From: Symbiodinium natans
Lineage: Eukaryota > Sar > Dinophyceae > Suessiales > Symbiodiniaceae
NCBI GenBank assembly: GCA_905221605.1
Contig: CAJNDS010002562.1
Span: 62,501-126,500 of the forward strand
DNA length: 64,000 nucleotides
Reading direction: 5' to 3'
Positions within the stretch are counted from its first letter, which is position 1; each line of letters begins with the position of its first letter. The notes beneath the pieces were generated by a model. It saw only the letters and a program-made list of their open reading frames with translations. It was not told where the DNA came from and did not search any database. Below are positions 29,648 to 39,233 of this stretch, in pieces. The position numbers and the translations under genes are program-made.

Positions 29648-32017
29648 CTCATCCGACCAGTACTCTGGCAGGCTGACTGGCAGCTTGCCTCTGGCGGTCA
29701 GAGGCGTCAGAGGCGTCGGAGGCTCTGTGCGGTTCAAGTCGCCAGGCGCCACAGCTGCACTGACCCTGGATTTTCGGATGACTCCAGCTGCAACCGCACC
29801 CACACTGGCCAGCAAACTGACAACTCCAATCGTCACAATCAAGCCGATGCTCACGAAGTCCATACCTGAAGCACTGGGGTCGTCCACAACAGCAGCGGTG
29901 GTTCCATCTGTCGTGGCCGGGGACGTGGTGTACTGAGCTCCGGGGATTACGGGCGGCTCCACTTCCATGACGACCAGACTGTAGATGGGCGGTGCAGCAT
30001 TGACTTCCCGCCGCACCGCATCAGCGACCTCCGGGAGTGTGGCTGCCAGCATCGCCTCCCTGGCTTCCAGAAGCCTCTTGACACCTGGTAGGAAAACTGC
30101 GAAGCGCACTTCAACATTCGCCCTGCCGGAGCCGGCAAAAAGGCTCCTGAAGGCGGTCACCTGGACGTCCACCGCTTGCACCCCCATTGTCATGGCGAGC
30201 GCGGCCACAAGGCCAGGGACCACGCCTGCATCCTCCAAGAACTCCGCAGCCTGGGCCACCTCCATCTGGATGGCACCCGTCATGACCTGCAGCCATGTGG
30301 AAGAGGTCGTGCTGGTCATGCTGGTCATGCTTGTCATGCTGGTCATGGTCCTGGTTGTGGATGACAAAGCCACTGAAACATCCGTCACGGTATCACTCGT
30401 CGTGGTAGCACTCGAGGAGGTACTTGTTGTATTCGAAGAAGTACTTCTCGCACTCGAAAATGTGCTTGTTGTACTCGAAGAACTTCTTGTTGCGGTGGTG
30501 GAACTCAAAGAAGTGCTTGTTGTACTTGAAGAACTTCTTGTGCTTGTGGTACTTGAAGAACTTCTTGTTACGGTGGTAGAACTCGAAGAAATGCTTGCTG
30601 TACTCGAAGAACTTCTTGTTGGTGGTGGAACTCGAAGAAGTGCTACTTCGTGTTGCGCTGGTAGCACTCGAAGAAGTGCTTGTTGTACTCGAAGAACTTC
30701 TTGTTGTGAGAGTCATGGTCATGGTCCTCGTGCTGGTGACAGTGGTTAGGGTGGTACTCGCAGAAGTGCTGGTCGTTGTTGGTCCACTCAGCTTCATGGC
30801 AAACATGTCATAGCTGCCAGCGCTGGAATGACCATCAAACGCAACATCTCTTGTAAAGCAGGCTAACAAGATGTTGCGGGACGAATCTTGCCGAATCGCT
30901 CTGGGCACGTCAAAACTGCTGGTTCCCGTTTGGAAGGTCCACTGCCAGGACCCCGCGCTGTCGAGCTCCAGCACGAAAACATCCCTGGAACCAGCATTGG
31001 AATACCCATGAAGTCCGCCCAACGTGAAGCCAGTCACCAGGATGTTGCCAGAAACATCAAGGGCCGTCGCGATGGCCCAGTCGGCTTCACTGGTCCCCGT
31101 CCGGTACGTCCACTTCCTAGATCCTGTGCCATCCAGCTTGTCTCCGCCGGTATTGGAGTTCCCGTGCAATGCACCTTGCGTGTGCCCTACCACGACTGAG
31201 TCGCTGGAAGAATCAATTCGAACTGCCAGGGCCACGTCGGTCCCAGTGGTTCCCGTCTGATAGGTCCATTGGTGGGACATTGAGCTATGGAGCTTCGTAA
31301 CAAAGATGTCCTCGTTGCCAGCGTTCGAGTTGCCGCTCAATCCACCAGCGGTGAGGCCGACCACCACGATATTCCCTGAAGCATCAATATCAACTGCAGC
31401 TGCGATGTCAGAACTACTAGTCCCGGCCTGGTACGTCCAAAGACGTGAACCTGCACTATCCAGCTTTGTGACGAAAAGATCCCAGCTGCCTGCGTTTGAG
31501 TTGCCATCCAGCCCACCTTCGGTGATGTCTGCGGTGACAACGTCGCCAAATGCGCTGTTGACAACTGAATAAGCAATCTCCCCTGCACTGCTTCCTGACT
31601 GAAAGGTCCAGAGATGGGAGCCTGTGCTATCAAGCTTCATGACAAAAACGTCGTCGCCGTCAGCGTTGGAATTGGTACCCAGCTGGCCCTGAGTGGCTCC
31701 AGCTAGGAAATGTTTCCAACATCATCGATGTCAACCGACTCAGCCCAGTCTGAGACTGAAGTTCCTGTTTGAAAGGTCCAGTGAAGCAGCCCCTGGCTGT
31801 CAAGCTTCATGACTACAATGTCATTGCTTCTCGCGTTCGTGTTGCCTCCCAAGCTGCCTTCGGTGTAGCCTGCCAGGACGAGATTGTCAGAGGAATCGAT
31901 CTGTGCATAATGACAAACATAGCCACTTGTCCCAGTCTGGAAGGTCCAGAACACATGTTGCGCGTTGGCTGCCAGACACAGCCAAGAGAAACCAGCAAAG
32001 CGCCACATGCCCAGCAC
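29648..32017 (-). CDS. Ectodomain exon: signal peptide, 7 SBBP repeats, Ser/Thr stalk, SEA-like module, TM helix
   Basis: Start at 32,017: MLGMWRFAGFSWLCLAANAQ fits a signal peptide. Seven repeats of about 55-60 residues follow. Each has the pattern W-T-[FY]-Q-[TS]-G-[TS]-x-x-x-D ... SGN-[IV] ... G-x-T-x-G-x-L-x-GN-[ST]-NAG-x-x-D-x-FV-x-KLDS-x-G, the SBBP beta-propeller repeat. Blade 5 lacks the D-x-FV strand. Then comes a long Ser/Thr-rich stalk (30.75-30.3 kb), a module with QMEVAQAAEFLEDAGVVPGL that resembles the SEA-like units common in dinoflagellate surface proteins, and the helix FVSIGLIVTIGVVSLLASVG followed by RKSR (29.8 kb), so the C-terminus faces the cytosol. Frame breaks: a T missing in ATTTCC (plus 31708-31710), and a dinucleotide missing in the stalk repeat at 30620/30621 (compare GTTACGGTGG in sister repeats). 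The exon ends YWSDE|GC. Confidence 0.8.
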
Positions 32018-32029
32018 TCCCCAGCACTA

Positions 32030-33050
32030 CATGCTCTAAGCTGTCCAGCTTCTTGAACACACAAAGTGCTGCACAAACGAGGATGCCACTTGCAATGTGA
32101 TAGGTCCAAGCTCTCACGAATGAAGAACCACACTTGGGTTTTTTGCCTGACGGCAAAATGGGGGTGCGAAGCACTCTCTGCTTGGCATCAAATCAGGGGG
32201 CCACATGGATTACATGGCCCCATTACCTACGACGGAGCTAAGTGTCCAGGGTTTATTTTCAGGTTTGAGGGTCGGGTTTTTAGGCTCAAAGGTACTCTGT
32301 TTGAACCGACAAACAGACGTCGAAGCCAGTCCATTGCTCCTTTCGTGTTTTCGCGTGCCCTAAACCCTTCCTGGACCATGAAAGTTTCTGCGTTCTGGTC
32401 TAGGGTTGAGGCCTGAGGGTCTAGGGTTCTGGGTTTAGAGGCTACAGGGTCCCGGGTTTCGGTCTAGGGCGCAGGGTGTAGGCCATTGCTCCTTTTCGTG
32501 TTATCAGCTTTTGCGGCGAAGACGGAGGAGATGCTGCCCTGCGTGCGACGGTTTTTCCGTGTTCTGAGTGTCTTGAAGCGCTCTAAACCTCAATCACTGA
32601 GTGACTTAATTGCAGTATTTTGATGTTTTTTTTGTTTTCGACTTCGTGTACAGGCTTTTCCAATATCATTTGGGTCTTGTGAGTTTTTTGAAGCGCTCCG
32701 AAACCTTAATCACTCAGTGACTCGATTTCCGTACTTTGATGTTGATGTTTTTTTGGTTCGACTTGTTTGTGTATAAGCTTTCCAATATTATTCTTGCCAT
32801 CTTGGTGTTTTGAGCCTTTTGAAGCGCTTCTTTTCCCAATCACTCAATGATCTGTAATGATCTGATTTGCGTATTTTGATGTTGATGCTGCTCTGTCCCG
32901 ACTTGTTCGTGCGTGACCTTTTCCAATATTATGCTTGCGATTCTGGTGTTTTTGAGCGTTTTGAAGCGCCTCTAAACAGAGTAACCTGATTCTAGTATTT
33001 CGATTTTGATGCTTGGGCTGGAAGGACATGTAGGGCTTAGCAAAACTTGC
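32030..33050. repeat. Intergenic region with a 115-142-bp tandem repeat
   Basis: From about 32,560 to 33,020 there are 3.5 imperfect units. Anchor motif TTTTGAAGCGC occurs at about 32,572, 32,687, 32,818 and 32,960, each followed by AATCACT-A-GTGA and TATTTTGATGTTGATG. It lies between the stop of the unknown gene and the start of the receptor-PARP gene. 32,030-32,560 holds nothing recognisable apart from weak repeats. Confidence 0.75.
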
Positions 33051-33850
33051 TTAGTGCCTGCAGGGCTCGGCGACTACGTCCGTCTGCTATAGGTGCAGGG
33101 GCCCCCTCTATCGCGTCACCACGGGATCTTGCGTGGGGAGCTGGCTCTTCGGCACAAGGCCCTGGCCTGGGAGTGTCTGCACGGTTTCAGGGCTGTCGCA
33201 CGGTTGATGCAAGGTTTCGGAGCCTTCAGGGCAGCTTCGGCAGGCTAATGGAAACTTGGGGGGTTTCGGGGGTCTTGGCGTTTCAGGGCCTCGCTCCGTG
33301 GATACCTCTTCTGGAAGGTAGGGCAGAAGGTGATCCATGAGTGCTGGAGTTGGGGTTCCGGAGAGCTCAGGGGCCACGGCTCGCCCAACCCTTGAAAGGT
33401 CTACAGGAGAATCGGCGCATGTGGATTTGCTCTGGATGAGCAGCAGTTCCACTGGCTCCCGATTTTCCCCGGGTTGGGTGGGCGGGGCAAAAAGTTTTCT
33501 CAGCGAGAGTGCTCAACCTTGAGAGCCCAAAGAAACATGGAACATGATGCTGCTCAGCAAATACATGTATGGACATGCACGTGAAACGTGTAAAAACAAT
33601 CAAAGAGAAGAGTTGCTCAGCAACAAGGTAAAATTTCACTGTAAAAGTTCGCATGGTGAAAAACAATCTTCGCCCAAAACATCTCAACCAAGCAGGGGAG
33701 GGGGACGAAGGAAACTCAGAAAGAGCATCTTGAAAAACCGTGCACCGCACTACAACAACTTTTAGTAGAGAGGCCTGTCAGCAAGCTGAAATGCTTCCTC
33801 CAAAACAAAAACGTGAGACATCTTGAGACTGTGCCCCGGAACAGCAAACT
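33050..33850. other. Intergenic stretch, no confident gene
   Basis: A Pro-rich leftward frame of 114 codons (33,108-33,452) and some short frames are present, but composition and lack of splice context do not support a gene. It is the region downstream of the unknown gene. Confidence 0.5.
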
Positions 33851-33855
33851 TTTTT

Positions 33856-34921
33856 CTACGTTGTTTCCGTCTGGATGCTAGGCCTTTGCCTTTTTCTGGA
33901 CAGCATCCAGGTCTTGCGCTTCCAGACAGGCTTCTGCCTTCCCCGTCGCCCGTGGCTTCCAAGCGATCCCGATAGCCAGGACTGGAGCAGCTGCAGGCAC
34001 TTACAAGCGTTGGCTTGGAGGATACCGACATCCACGGCCAGCTGCCAGGGCACAACCACACCATCATCGAGTCTAGTAAACTCCACCCTTCCTGGCCAAA
34101 GCCGCTCCAGTGACGCCTTCCAATGCCGGACCTCTTCTGCCAGCCACTGCTGGGCATCAGAAGGCACCGGCAGGCCACGCGACATCCGTCGCAAGTGCAG
34201 GAACGCCTGGCTGTTCGAGCCAATCGTGGCCAGGTCTGTGGGTACGCTGCTCTGAGACCACGCGAGCTTGCCCACTCCGCGATCTGCAGCTTGGAGATAT
34301 TGAAAAACATGCCCTAGGGCTAGGTCACTAAAATGTGGCACGCCAGCCATGTGCGAAAACGCCTCCTCTATGCAGGAGGCGTGGCTCATTTTCCACACGG
34401 CGTGAGTCCTCTTGTCCAGCCAGTATGGGAACAAGATGGTGTCCACGATCGTTCCCAGACTCAGCAGGCTTGTGGATCGTGTGGAAGGGTCGCCTAGCCG
34501 AGCATTGCCGAACTCGAGCGCCCAGCCGTATAGTTTTGGCAGCGCATCCTGGGCGGAAAGGCGCGTGTCCGGACTCTTGGCCAAGGCCTGCGCGAGAGTC
34601 AGTGAGCGGCCGGCCAGGGTAACCACAAAGCACAGCAGCAGGTCCTCAACCGGGATACCAAGCCCCGCCGCGGCGGTCCAGTACTCCCGTATGGCCTCGG
34701 CCAAGGGATCCTGTCGGAAAGGGTTCTGATCCTTGGTAACCGTGTGGAGGTGCAGGGACTCCAGCACGACTGCAGCGGTCAAGTACGTCCCAGGCGTCGT
34801 TTGGAAGACGGGGTTTGCAGTGCTGAGGATAGCGTCATACAACTCCAGCGTCAGGAGCGAATCATGGGCCAGGCTTGTCAGGCGACCACGGCCATCGCCA
34901 GCTCGCCAGAGCATGTAAACC
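33856..34921 (-). CDS. Unknown gene, exon part downstream of the insertion, to stop
   Basis: About 355 codons: YMLWRAGDGRGRLTSLAHDS, LELYDAILSTANPVFQTTPG, EYWTAAAGLGIPVEDLLLCF, WKMSHASCIEEAFSHMAGVP, then KCLQLLQSWLSGSLGSHGRR and a basic tail WKRKTWMLSRKRQRPSIQTE, stop at 33,856. I do not recognise the family. Sequence is intact with no stop, as expected if the insertion is recent. The basic C-terminal tail could be a nuclear localisation signal (inference). Confidence 0.7.
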
Positions 34922-35088
34922 TGAAAAACCAAGCGGACTTTTCCACTACTCTTAGAGCCTGGTGGTTCAGCGGAGTTCTGCAATTCACAACATGCTCTCA
35001 TGAAATTGGGCTCATGCCAAAATCACGTGAAAACATCTTGTCCTATACATGAGGTGTGTACAAAGGGCAGGGATGTTAGGTTTCCTCA
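34922..35088 (-). repeat. 3' LTR of the copia-type element
   Basis: 167 bp, identical by eye to the copy at 42567-42733. The bases just upstream in transcript sense, CTCAGGCGGGG (35089-35099), are a plausible polypurine tract. Confidence 0.95.
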
Positions 35089-35240
35089 CCCCGCCTGAGA
35101 TTCGTCTGTACACTACAACGAAACTCACCGAAACCTCAAGTGAAACGAGCCTGGACACCGTAAAGCATGGTATCCGCAAGTGGCTCTCAGCATTTCACAT
35201 GCAGCTGGATCTCCGTAAAGCTTGGAGTCCGTAAGGCTGC
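35089..35240 (-). other. 3' untranslated part of the retrotransposon
   Basis: The stretch between the Pol stop and the 3' LTR. It contains imperfect short repeats (CCGTAAAGC, TCCGTAAGG), and no further ORF. Confidence 0.7.
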
Positions 35241-38200
35241 TCACTCAAAGAACATATGCTGACAGTAGCTGCAAGGAGTCAGCACTTTGTTCGGATTGTT
35301 CTGATGTACGTGGCAATTCTCGTGATGGAAACATCGGCCTCGGCCTGTGATCACCACTTGTGCAGGTGGCCCTGCACGCTCGCGAGCCCGAATGAGCTCT
35401 GTCTCCAGGGCACGGTTCTGGCGCCGCGCCTGCTCCAACTGTCTTGCAAGATCACGACTGGCTCGTGATGAAGCATCTGCTTTCGCCTGCTGGGCATCGG
35501 CCAGTAGGGCTTCAAGCTTCTTGACCCGCATGGTCAGCATCACAAGAATACCACCAAGAATTGTCATGACCAGCATCGCGCCGATGACGGTCGGCATCAC
35601 AGCTGTGTCCCCACCACCTGTAGTGGTGGTCTGAGTCGTGGAGTTCGTCTCAGCCTCCACACCCGCACCATAGCCCTGTGACCCAAGGCTCCAAGATACG
35701 TAGCTCAAGATCATGCCCGCAATGGCATAAAACGTCTCACGACAGTACAACAGCCTGTCGTGCTGTGGAATAAGCATCCACCCATCATGATCATCAGACT
35801 CTGTACCACTGCCAATGCAAAATGCAAGGCATACCAAGAAAAGAACAAAGCTGCACATCCACGACCGAGAACTGTAAGCAGTCGTAACAGCTTCCGAAGG
35901 AATTGGCATCATCATGAGAAGGAGTGCAACACGCTTCACCCATGTGCTGGACGCATCGCCGCCTACCACTGTCCGAACACGCTTGACCTGGGCCTTCATC
36001 CCCTCTGTCGCCATGGTTCGGTCCCACTCTTCAGATCCCACTGGCCTGTCATGCATATCCACAAAGTCATGTAGGAACAGCAAACTCTGCAGCCGAGCTG
36101 GGGAGAGGGGCTTTGTGTGAATGTCACCAAGGTTTGCATGAGTGGAAACATACTTCATGATCAAGCGCTTCTGCTGCACTGCATCTTGCAACCAAAGCAA
36201 TCGACCTTCAAAATGCTTGCTAGCCTTGGTAACCCCCTGACGCAAACAGAACGCTTTGCAGGACTGGTTGTCAACATAGACGATAAGATCGCAAGGGCTG
36301 CGGCTCATGAACTCGACCACCGCCTTCATGAAGAGTCCCTCACAGGAGCTGCCAACGGCACTGTAGTATTCACTTTCCATGGAAGACAAGCTGATGCACT
36401 TTTGCGATCGGCACACATAGTGAATATACTGCCCGTTCAGGCAGTAGCTAGCGCCTCCGTATGACCTCCTGTCCCTCTTCGACCCCGACCAATCAGCGTC
36501 CGAAAATGCCTCCAACACAAAGCGCTCAGAATCATCCTCTGAACCATGCTCGAACAGTTTCTTGGACCCAGGAGCTGTAGCCTTCATTGCTATCCCATAG
36601 TGAGCAGTGTTCACCAAATACTGGATTAACTTCGTCAACCCGATCTTCGCATGTTCTGTCGGCCTTGCCATGTAGGCGGCCAACATCCGGACAGCGTAGC
36701 CGACATCGGGCCGGTCACATGAGATGTAAAGAGCAGTTCCAACAGCTTGCCGGAATTTGCTTGCTTCAACATGCTCCAGCTCGCTGGTTGTGTCTTTAGC
36801 ACGAAGTTCAGACCAACATGGTACACGCTGGCGTACATTCTCCTTGACATTCATGATCTCCTGCATGTGTGTGATGTACGAAGTTGGCTGTCGAATCGTG
36901 ATCCCATGCTCTGTCAACGTGTGCAACCGCTTAAGGAAACTGAACGAATGGCCCACTTCATACGCCAACTCATATGTGATCTGGAACCTCTGCTGCACTG
37001 TTGGAATGAAGCAGTCACGGGCCCAATCGAGCGGAAGCAGGAGCAGCGAATCATCGACGTGTATCATGCCGGGACCCTTGCTCTCACTTGCATGGACACT
37101 TGTAGACTTGCTGCTAAAACGGATCACGGCAGGACACTCTTTGCACTTCTCCACTTCAAAGTGTTCTGCAAGGAAATCGTAAAAGTAGTTGAACCACTGC
37201 TGCGACCCTTCACGTTGCCCTGGGACCATTTTCTGGAACACAAAATCCTGGCCTTGGATTCGGGATACAACCGGGACTGGTTGGGGAACTTCAAGGTACG
37301 CATCCTTTATGTCCAGGGCCACCAGCGCAAACTGTTCGGAAGGGCGAGTCTTCTTCCAGGTCAGGAACAAGGCAGGGAGGAGTCGGACGATGTCGGTGCT
37401 CGTCGCGGGGCTGAACAGCCCCTCTTTGGAGTCATCAAGCCACCGGAACTCCCGGGCGCAGAGGCGGGAGCGACGGTACCACATACCGACCCCCTTTCGT
37501 TTCTTGAATCTCCATGTTCGAACAAACTTCGTCGTCAGGCCTTTCATCAAGCTCACGTCTTCATTTGGAGTGGCTGCTCTCAAGACAGACTTCTTGATAA
37601 GCCGAGCCACCTCCACACTGTCGGCCAAATCATCGAGCTCAGCCAAAATGGCGCTGTCGAGCTCAGGCTCCCTTCCATTGCCGGGAAACCACAGTCGCTC
37701 ATCGTCCTCGCCAGGCGCGGCGACCACATCATCAGTGAAACTTTCGTCCTTCTCGGACGGCATGGACCAAAGATTGGCCCCAGTGTCCCAGCCATCGGGC
37801 TGATCCAGGTTGAACTCACTCTCATCATTGACTTCGTAGGTTTGGCTTCCAAACGTCACAGCTCGCAAGCGCAGCTTCTTCAAAGGAGGCAGCATAGCCT
37901 CAGGGGTGCTTGGGACTTCCTCTCTCATTGGAGGGTTTGCACCGGGCTCATCCACTGCCATGCTGCTGTCGGCTGTATTCGGAATCACTCTTGCACTCTC
38001 AGGAGGAGGAACACGCCGGGTGCTGCGATCAACAGGAGCCGAGACATCGGTGTCCCCGCCCAACAGCACAGCTGGTATCCCGGGTAAGTCGTCTTCAGGC
38101 GCCACGGCTGGCGCAACAGCAGGAATGACACTAGGCTCTGCTGGTTCCACTGCAGGTGCTGGCACAACATCAGGCAGCCGTTGCTTTGGCATAGCAACGA

Positions 38201-39233
38201 ACTTTGTTCCGACAACACCACTCCCATAGTCCCATGGAAATCCCTTCAACTCATTGTAGAGCAAGGCCTCAGTGCTCCAAGGGCGACCCACACGACGTAT
38301 GGATCGGGAGAGGCGGATGCCATCTTTGCCAGCTATCACATACATGTCATTGGATGAAGACTTTCCAACAAGTATCCCCAACAGCCAGCGCTTGTCACCC
38401 TTTTGCTTTGCTTCGACTTGGCAGTACACAGGCTCTGCGAACGGTGCAATGCGGCCACCGTAACTTGCGCCGGTGGCTCTCTCATAAGCAGTCATGTTGC
38501 CGATCACGCGATAGCGGTTGATCAGCCAAGCACTGTGCACAAAAGCCCACGCAAACAAGCAGTGCGACACAGGCAACGGAAGGCCTGTTCTGGACCGGGC
38601 TTGATCAAGCAAAGTGTTAGCCAGCTTTCTCACGGAATCAACGGCCTTCTCACAGAAGCCTAGGGAACCTTTGGCACCAATGGCAGGGTTCTGTGTGATG
38701 GTTCGCAAGCCAAGACGCTGCCGCGCAGCCACAATGGCCTTCTGCAAAGCCAGGGTGGACGGCTCGTTGTCACACTTCAAGCAGATGGTGCTGTGGCCTA
38801 GACCCTGAATGAACCTTTGGAGCTCTATCCCAAGGTACCGAGTGTCACCCTTGGCTTCACAAGGAATCGCCCCGATACTCCCAGTGGCGGAGTCGTGGCA
38901 CACAAGACATTTCAGGGCTTGCTGTGCATTCTCCGCCGCACTATCAAGGCTAACCATACCCTTATCTACGGTGTAACCCGTGAAGCAAAAGTCGAACTGG
39001 ACAACTGGGACATCCCGAGGGCCTTGCTTGAGGAACTCCATCCGATCAGGAACCGCACGCATGGCTATGCAATGCTCACACCACGCTTGGTAAGGGACAT
39101 GAGTGCATTCGTGGAGAAGCCGCTCCTGGGGCGTCGGTTCCCGGGGCACAGGCTGTACCCTGGGCTGCCGTTCCCCCACTGTCTGAGCATCGGCGGCCAG
39201 CTCAAGCTCGAGGGCTAGCCGCTGCTTGTCCAA
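35241..39233 (-). CDS. pol: Pol polyprotein: integrase, RT, RNase H plus C-terminal membrane/coiled-coil extension
   Basis: The 1330-codon frame has in order: an integrase zinc site LLHECTHVPYQAWCEHC; integrase core Asp in VVQFDFCF, Asp in LKCDNEPS and Glu in LGFCEKAV; RT with FALVALDIKDAYLEVPQ and the catalytic IHVDDSLLLL (YVDD type with His); RNase H with FSDADWSGSKRDRRSYGGAS, SLSSMESEYYSAV, VYVDNQSCKAF and HTKPLSP. RNase H ends near residue 1055. About 270 more residues follow: hydrophobic segments SFVLFLVCLAFCIGSG and VIGAMLVMTILGGILVMLTM, a heptad-rich stretch (QAKADASSRASRDLARQLEQ) and a terminal CFHHENCHVHQNN ... CSYCQHMFFE. The frame is -1 relative to Gag. The upstream part of the Pol frame begins near 39,300, before the listed start. 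Confidence 0.93.
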   Translation of the reverse strand: MDKQRLALELELAADAQTVGERQPRVQPVPREPTPQERLLHECTHVPYQAWCEHCIAMRAVPDRMEFLKQGPRDVPVVQFDFCFTGYTVDKGMVSLDSAAENAQQALKCLVCHDSATGSIGAIPCEAKGDTRYLGIELQRFIQGLGHSTICLKCDNEPSTLALQKAIVAARQRLGLRTITQNPAIGAKGSLGFCEKAVDSVRKLANTLLDQARSRTGLPLPVSHCLFAWAFVHSAWLINRYRVIGNMTAYERATGASYGGRIAPFAEPVYCQVEAKQKGDKRWLLGILVGKSSSNDMYVIAGKDGIRLSRSIRRVGRPWSTEALLYNELKGFPWDYGSGVVGTKFVAMPKQRLPDVVPAPAVEPAEPSVIPAVAPAVAPEDDLPGIPAVLLGGDTDVSAPVDRSTRRVPPPESARVIPNTADSSMAVDEPGANPPMREEVPSTPEAMLPPLKKLRLRAVTFGSQTYEVNDESEFNLDQPDGWDTGANLWSMPSEKDESFTDDVVAAPGEDDERLWFPGNGREPELDSAILAELDDLADSVEVARLIKKSVLRAATPNEDVSLMKGLTTKFVRTWRFKKRKGVGMWYRRSRLCAREFRWLDDSKEGLFSPATSTDIVRLLPALFLTWKKTRPSEQFALVALDIKDAYLEVPQPVPVVSRIQGQDFVFQKMVPGQREGSQQWFNYFYDFLAEHFEVEKCKECPAVIRFSSKSTSVHASESKGPGMIHVDDSLLLLPLDWARDCFIPTVQQRFQITYELAYEVGHSFSFLKRLHTLTEHGITIRQPTSYITHMQEIMNVKENVRQRVPCWSELRAKDTTSELEHVEASKFRQAVGTALYISCDRPDVGYAVRMLAAYMARPTEHAKIGLTKLIQYLVNTAHYGIAMKATAPGSKKLFEHGSEDDSERFVLEAFSDADWSGSKRDRRSYGGASYCLNGQYIHYVCRSQKCISLSSMESEYYSAVGSSCEGLFMKAVVEFMSRSPCDLIVYVDNQSCKAFCLRQGVTKASKHFEGRLLWLQDAVQQKRLIMKYVSTHANLGDIHTKPLSPARLQSLLFLHDFVDMHDRPVGSEEWDRTMATEGMKAQVKRVRTVVGGDASSTWVKRVALLLMMMPIPSEAVTTAYSSRSWMCSFVLFLVCLAFCIGSGTESDDHDGWMLIPQHDRLLYCRETFYAIAGMILSYVSWSLGSQGYGAGVEAETNSTTQTTTTGGGDTAVMPTVIGAMLVMTILGGILVMLTMRVKKLEALLADAQQAKADASSRASRDLARQLEQARRQNRALETELIRARERAGPPAQVVITGRGRCFHHENCHVHQNNPNKVLTPCSYCQHMFFE

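Larger units (their letters stand above)
27072..32017 (-). other. Receptor-like SBBP beta-propeller / PARP gene (whole locus)
   Basis: The leftward exons at 29648-32017, 29424-29503, 29123-29300, 28321-28394, 27989-28091, 27465-27834 and probably about 27072-27115 join in frame. They give a protein with signal peptide, seven SBBP blades, Ser/Thr stalk, SEA-like module, one transmembrane helix and a cytoplasmic PARP catalytic domain. The continuity rests on splice sites that I could phase: GAG|GC...GAG|GT, CAG|GT...CAG|GT, AGG|GTAAGA, GAG|GA...AAG|GAG, and GCAG|GTTTCC...TTCAG|GTC. The first exon has two frame breaks, so either the assembly has small errors or the copy is decaying. The gap 28395-29122 must hold at least one more exon (candidate about 28905-28980). 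Confidence 0.65.

Noticed and set aside
29985-30749. 254-codon rightward frame rich in Val/Leu/Glu
   Set aside because: It is the antisense of the Ser/Thr stalk and SEA-like module, which have a better explanation on the other strand.
29648-32017. SBBP propeller as bacterial contamination
   Set aside because: The exon is continuous with telomeric introns and eukaryotic splice sites, and SBBP repeat proteins are known in dinoflagellates.
36747-38087. 446-codon rightward frame
   Set aside because: It is antisense to the RT/integrase region of Pol and has no family resemblance.
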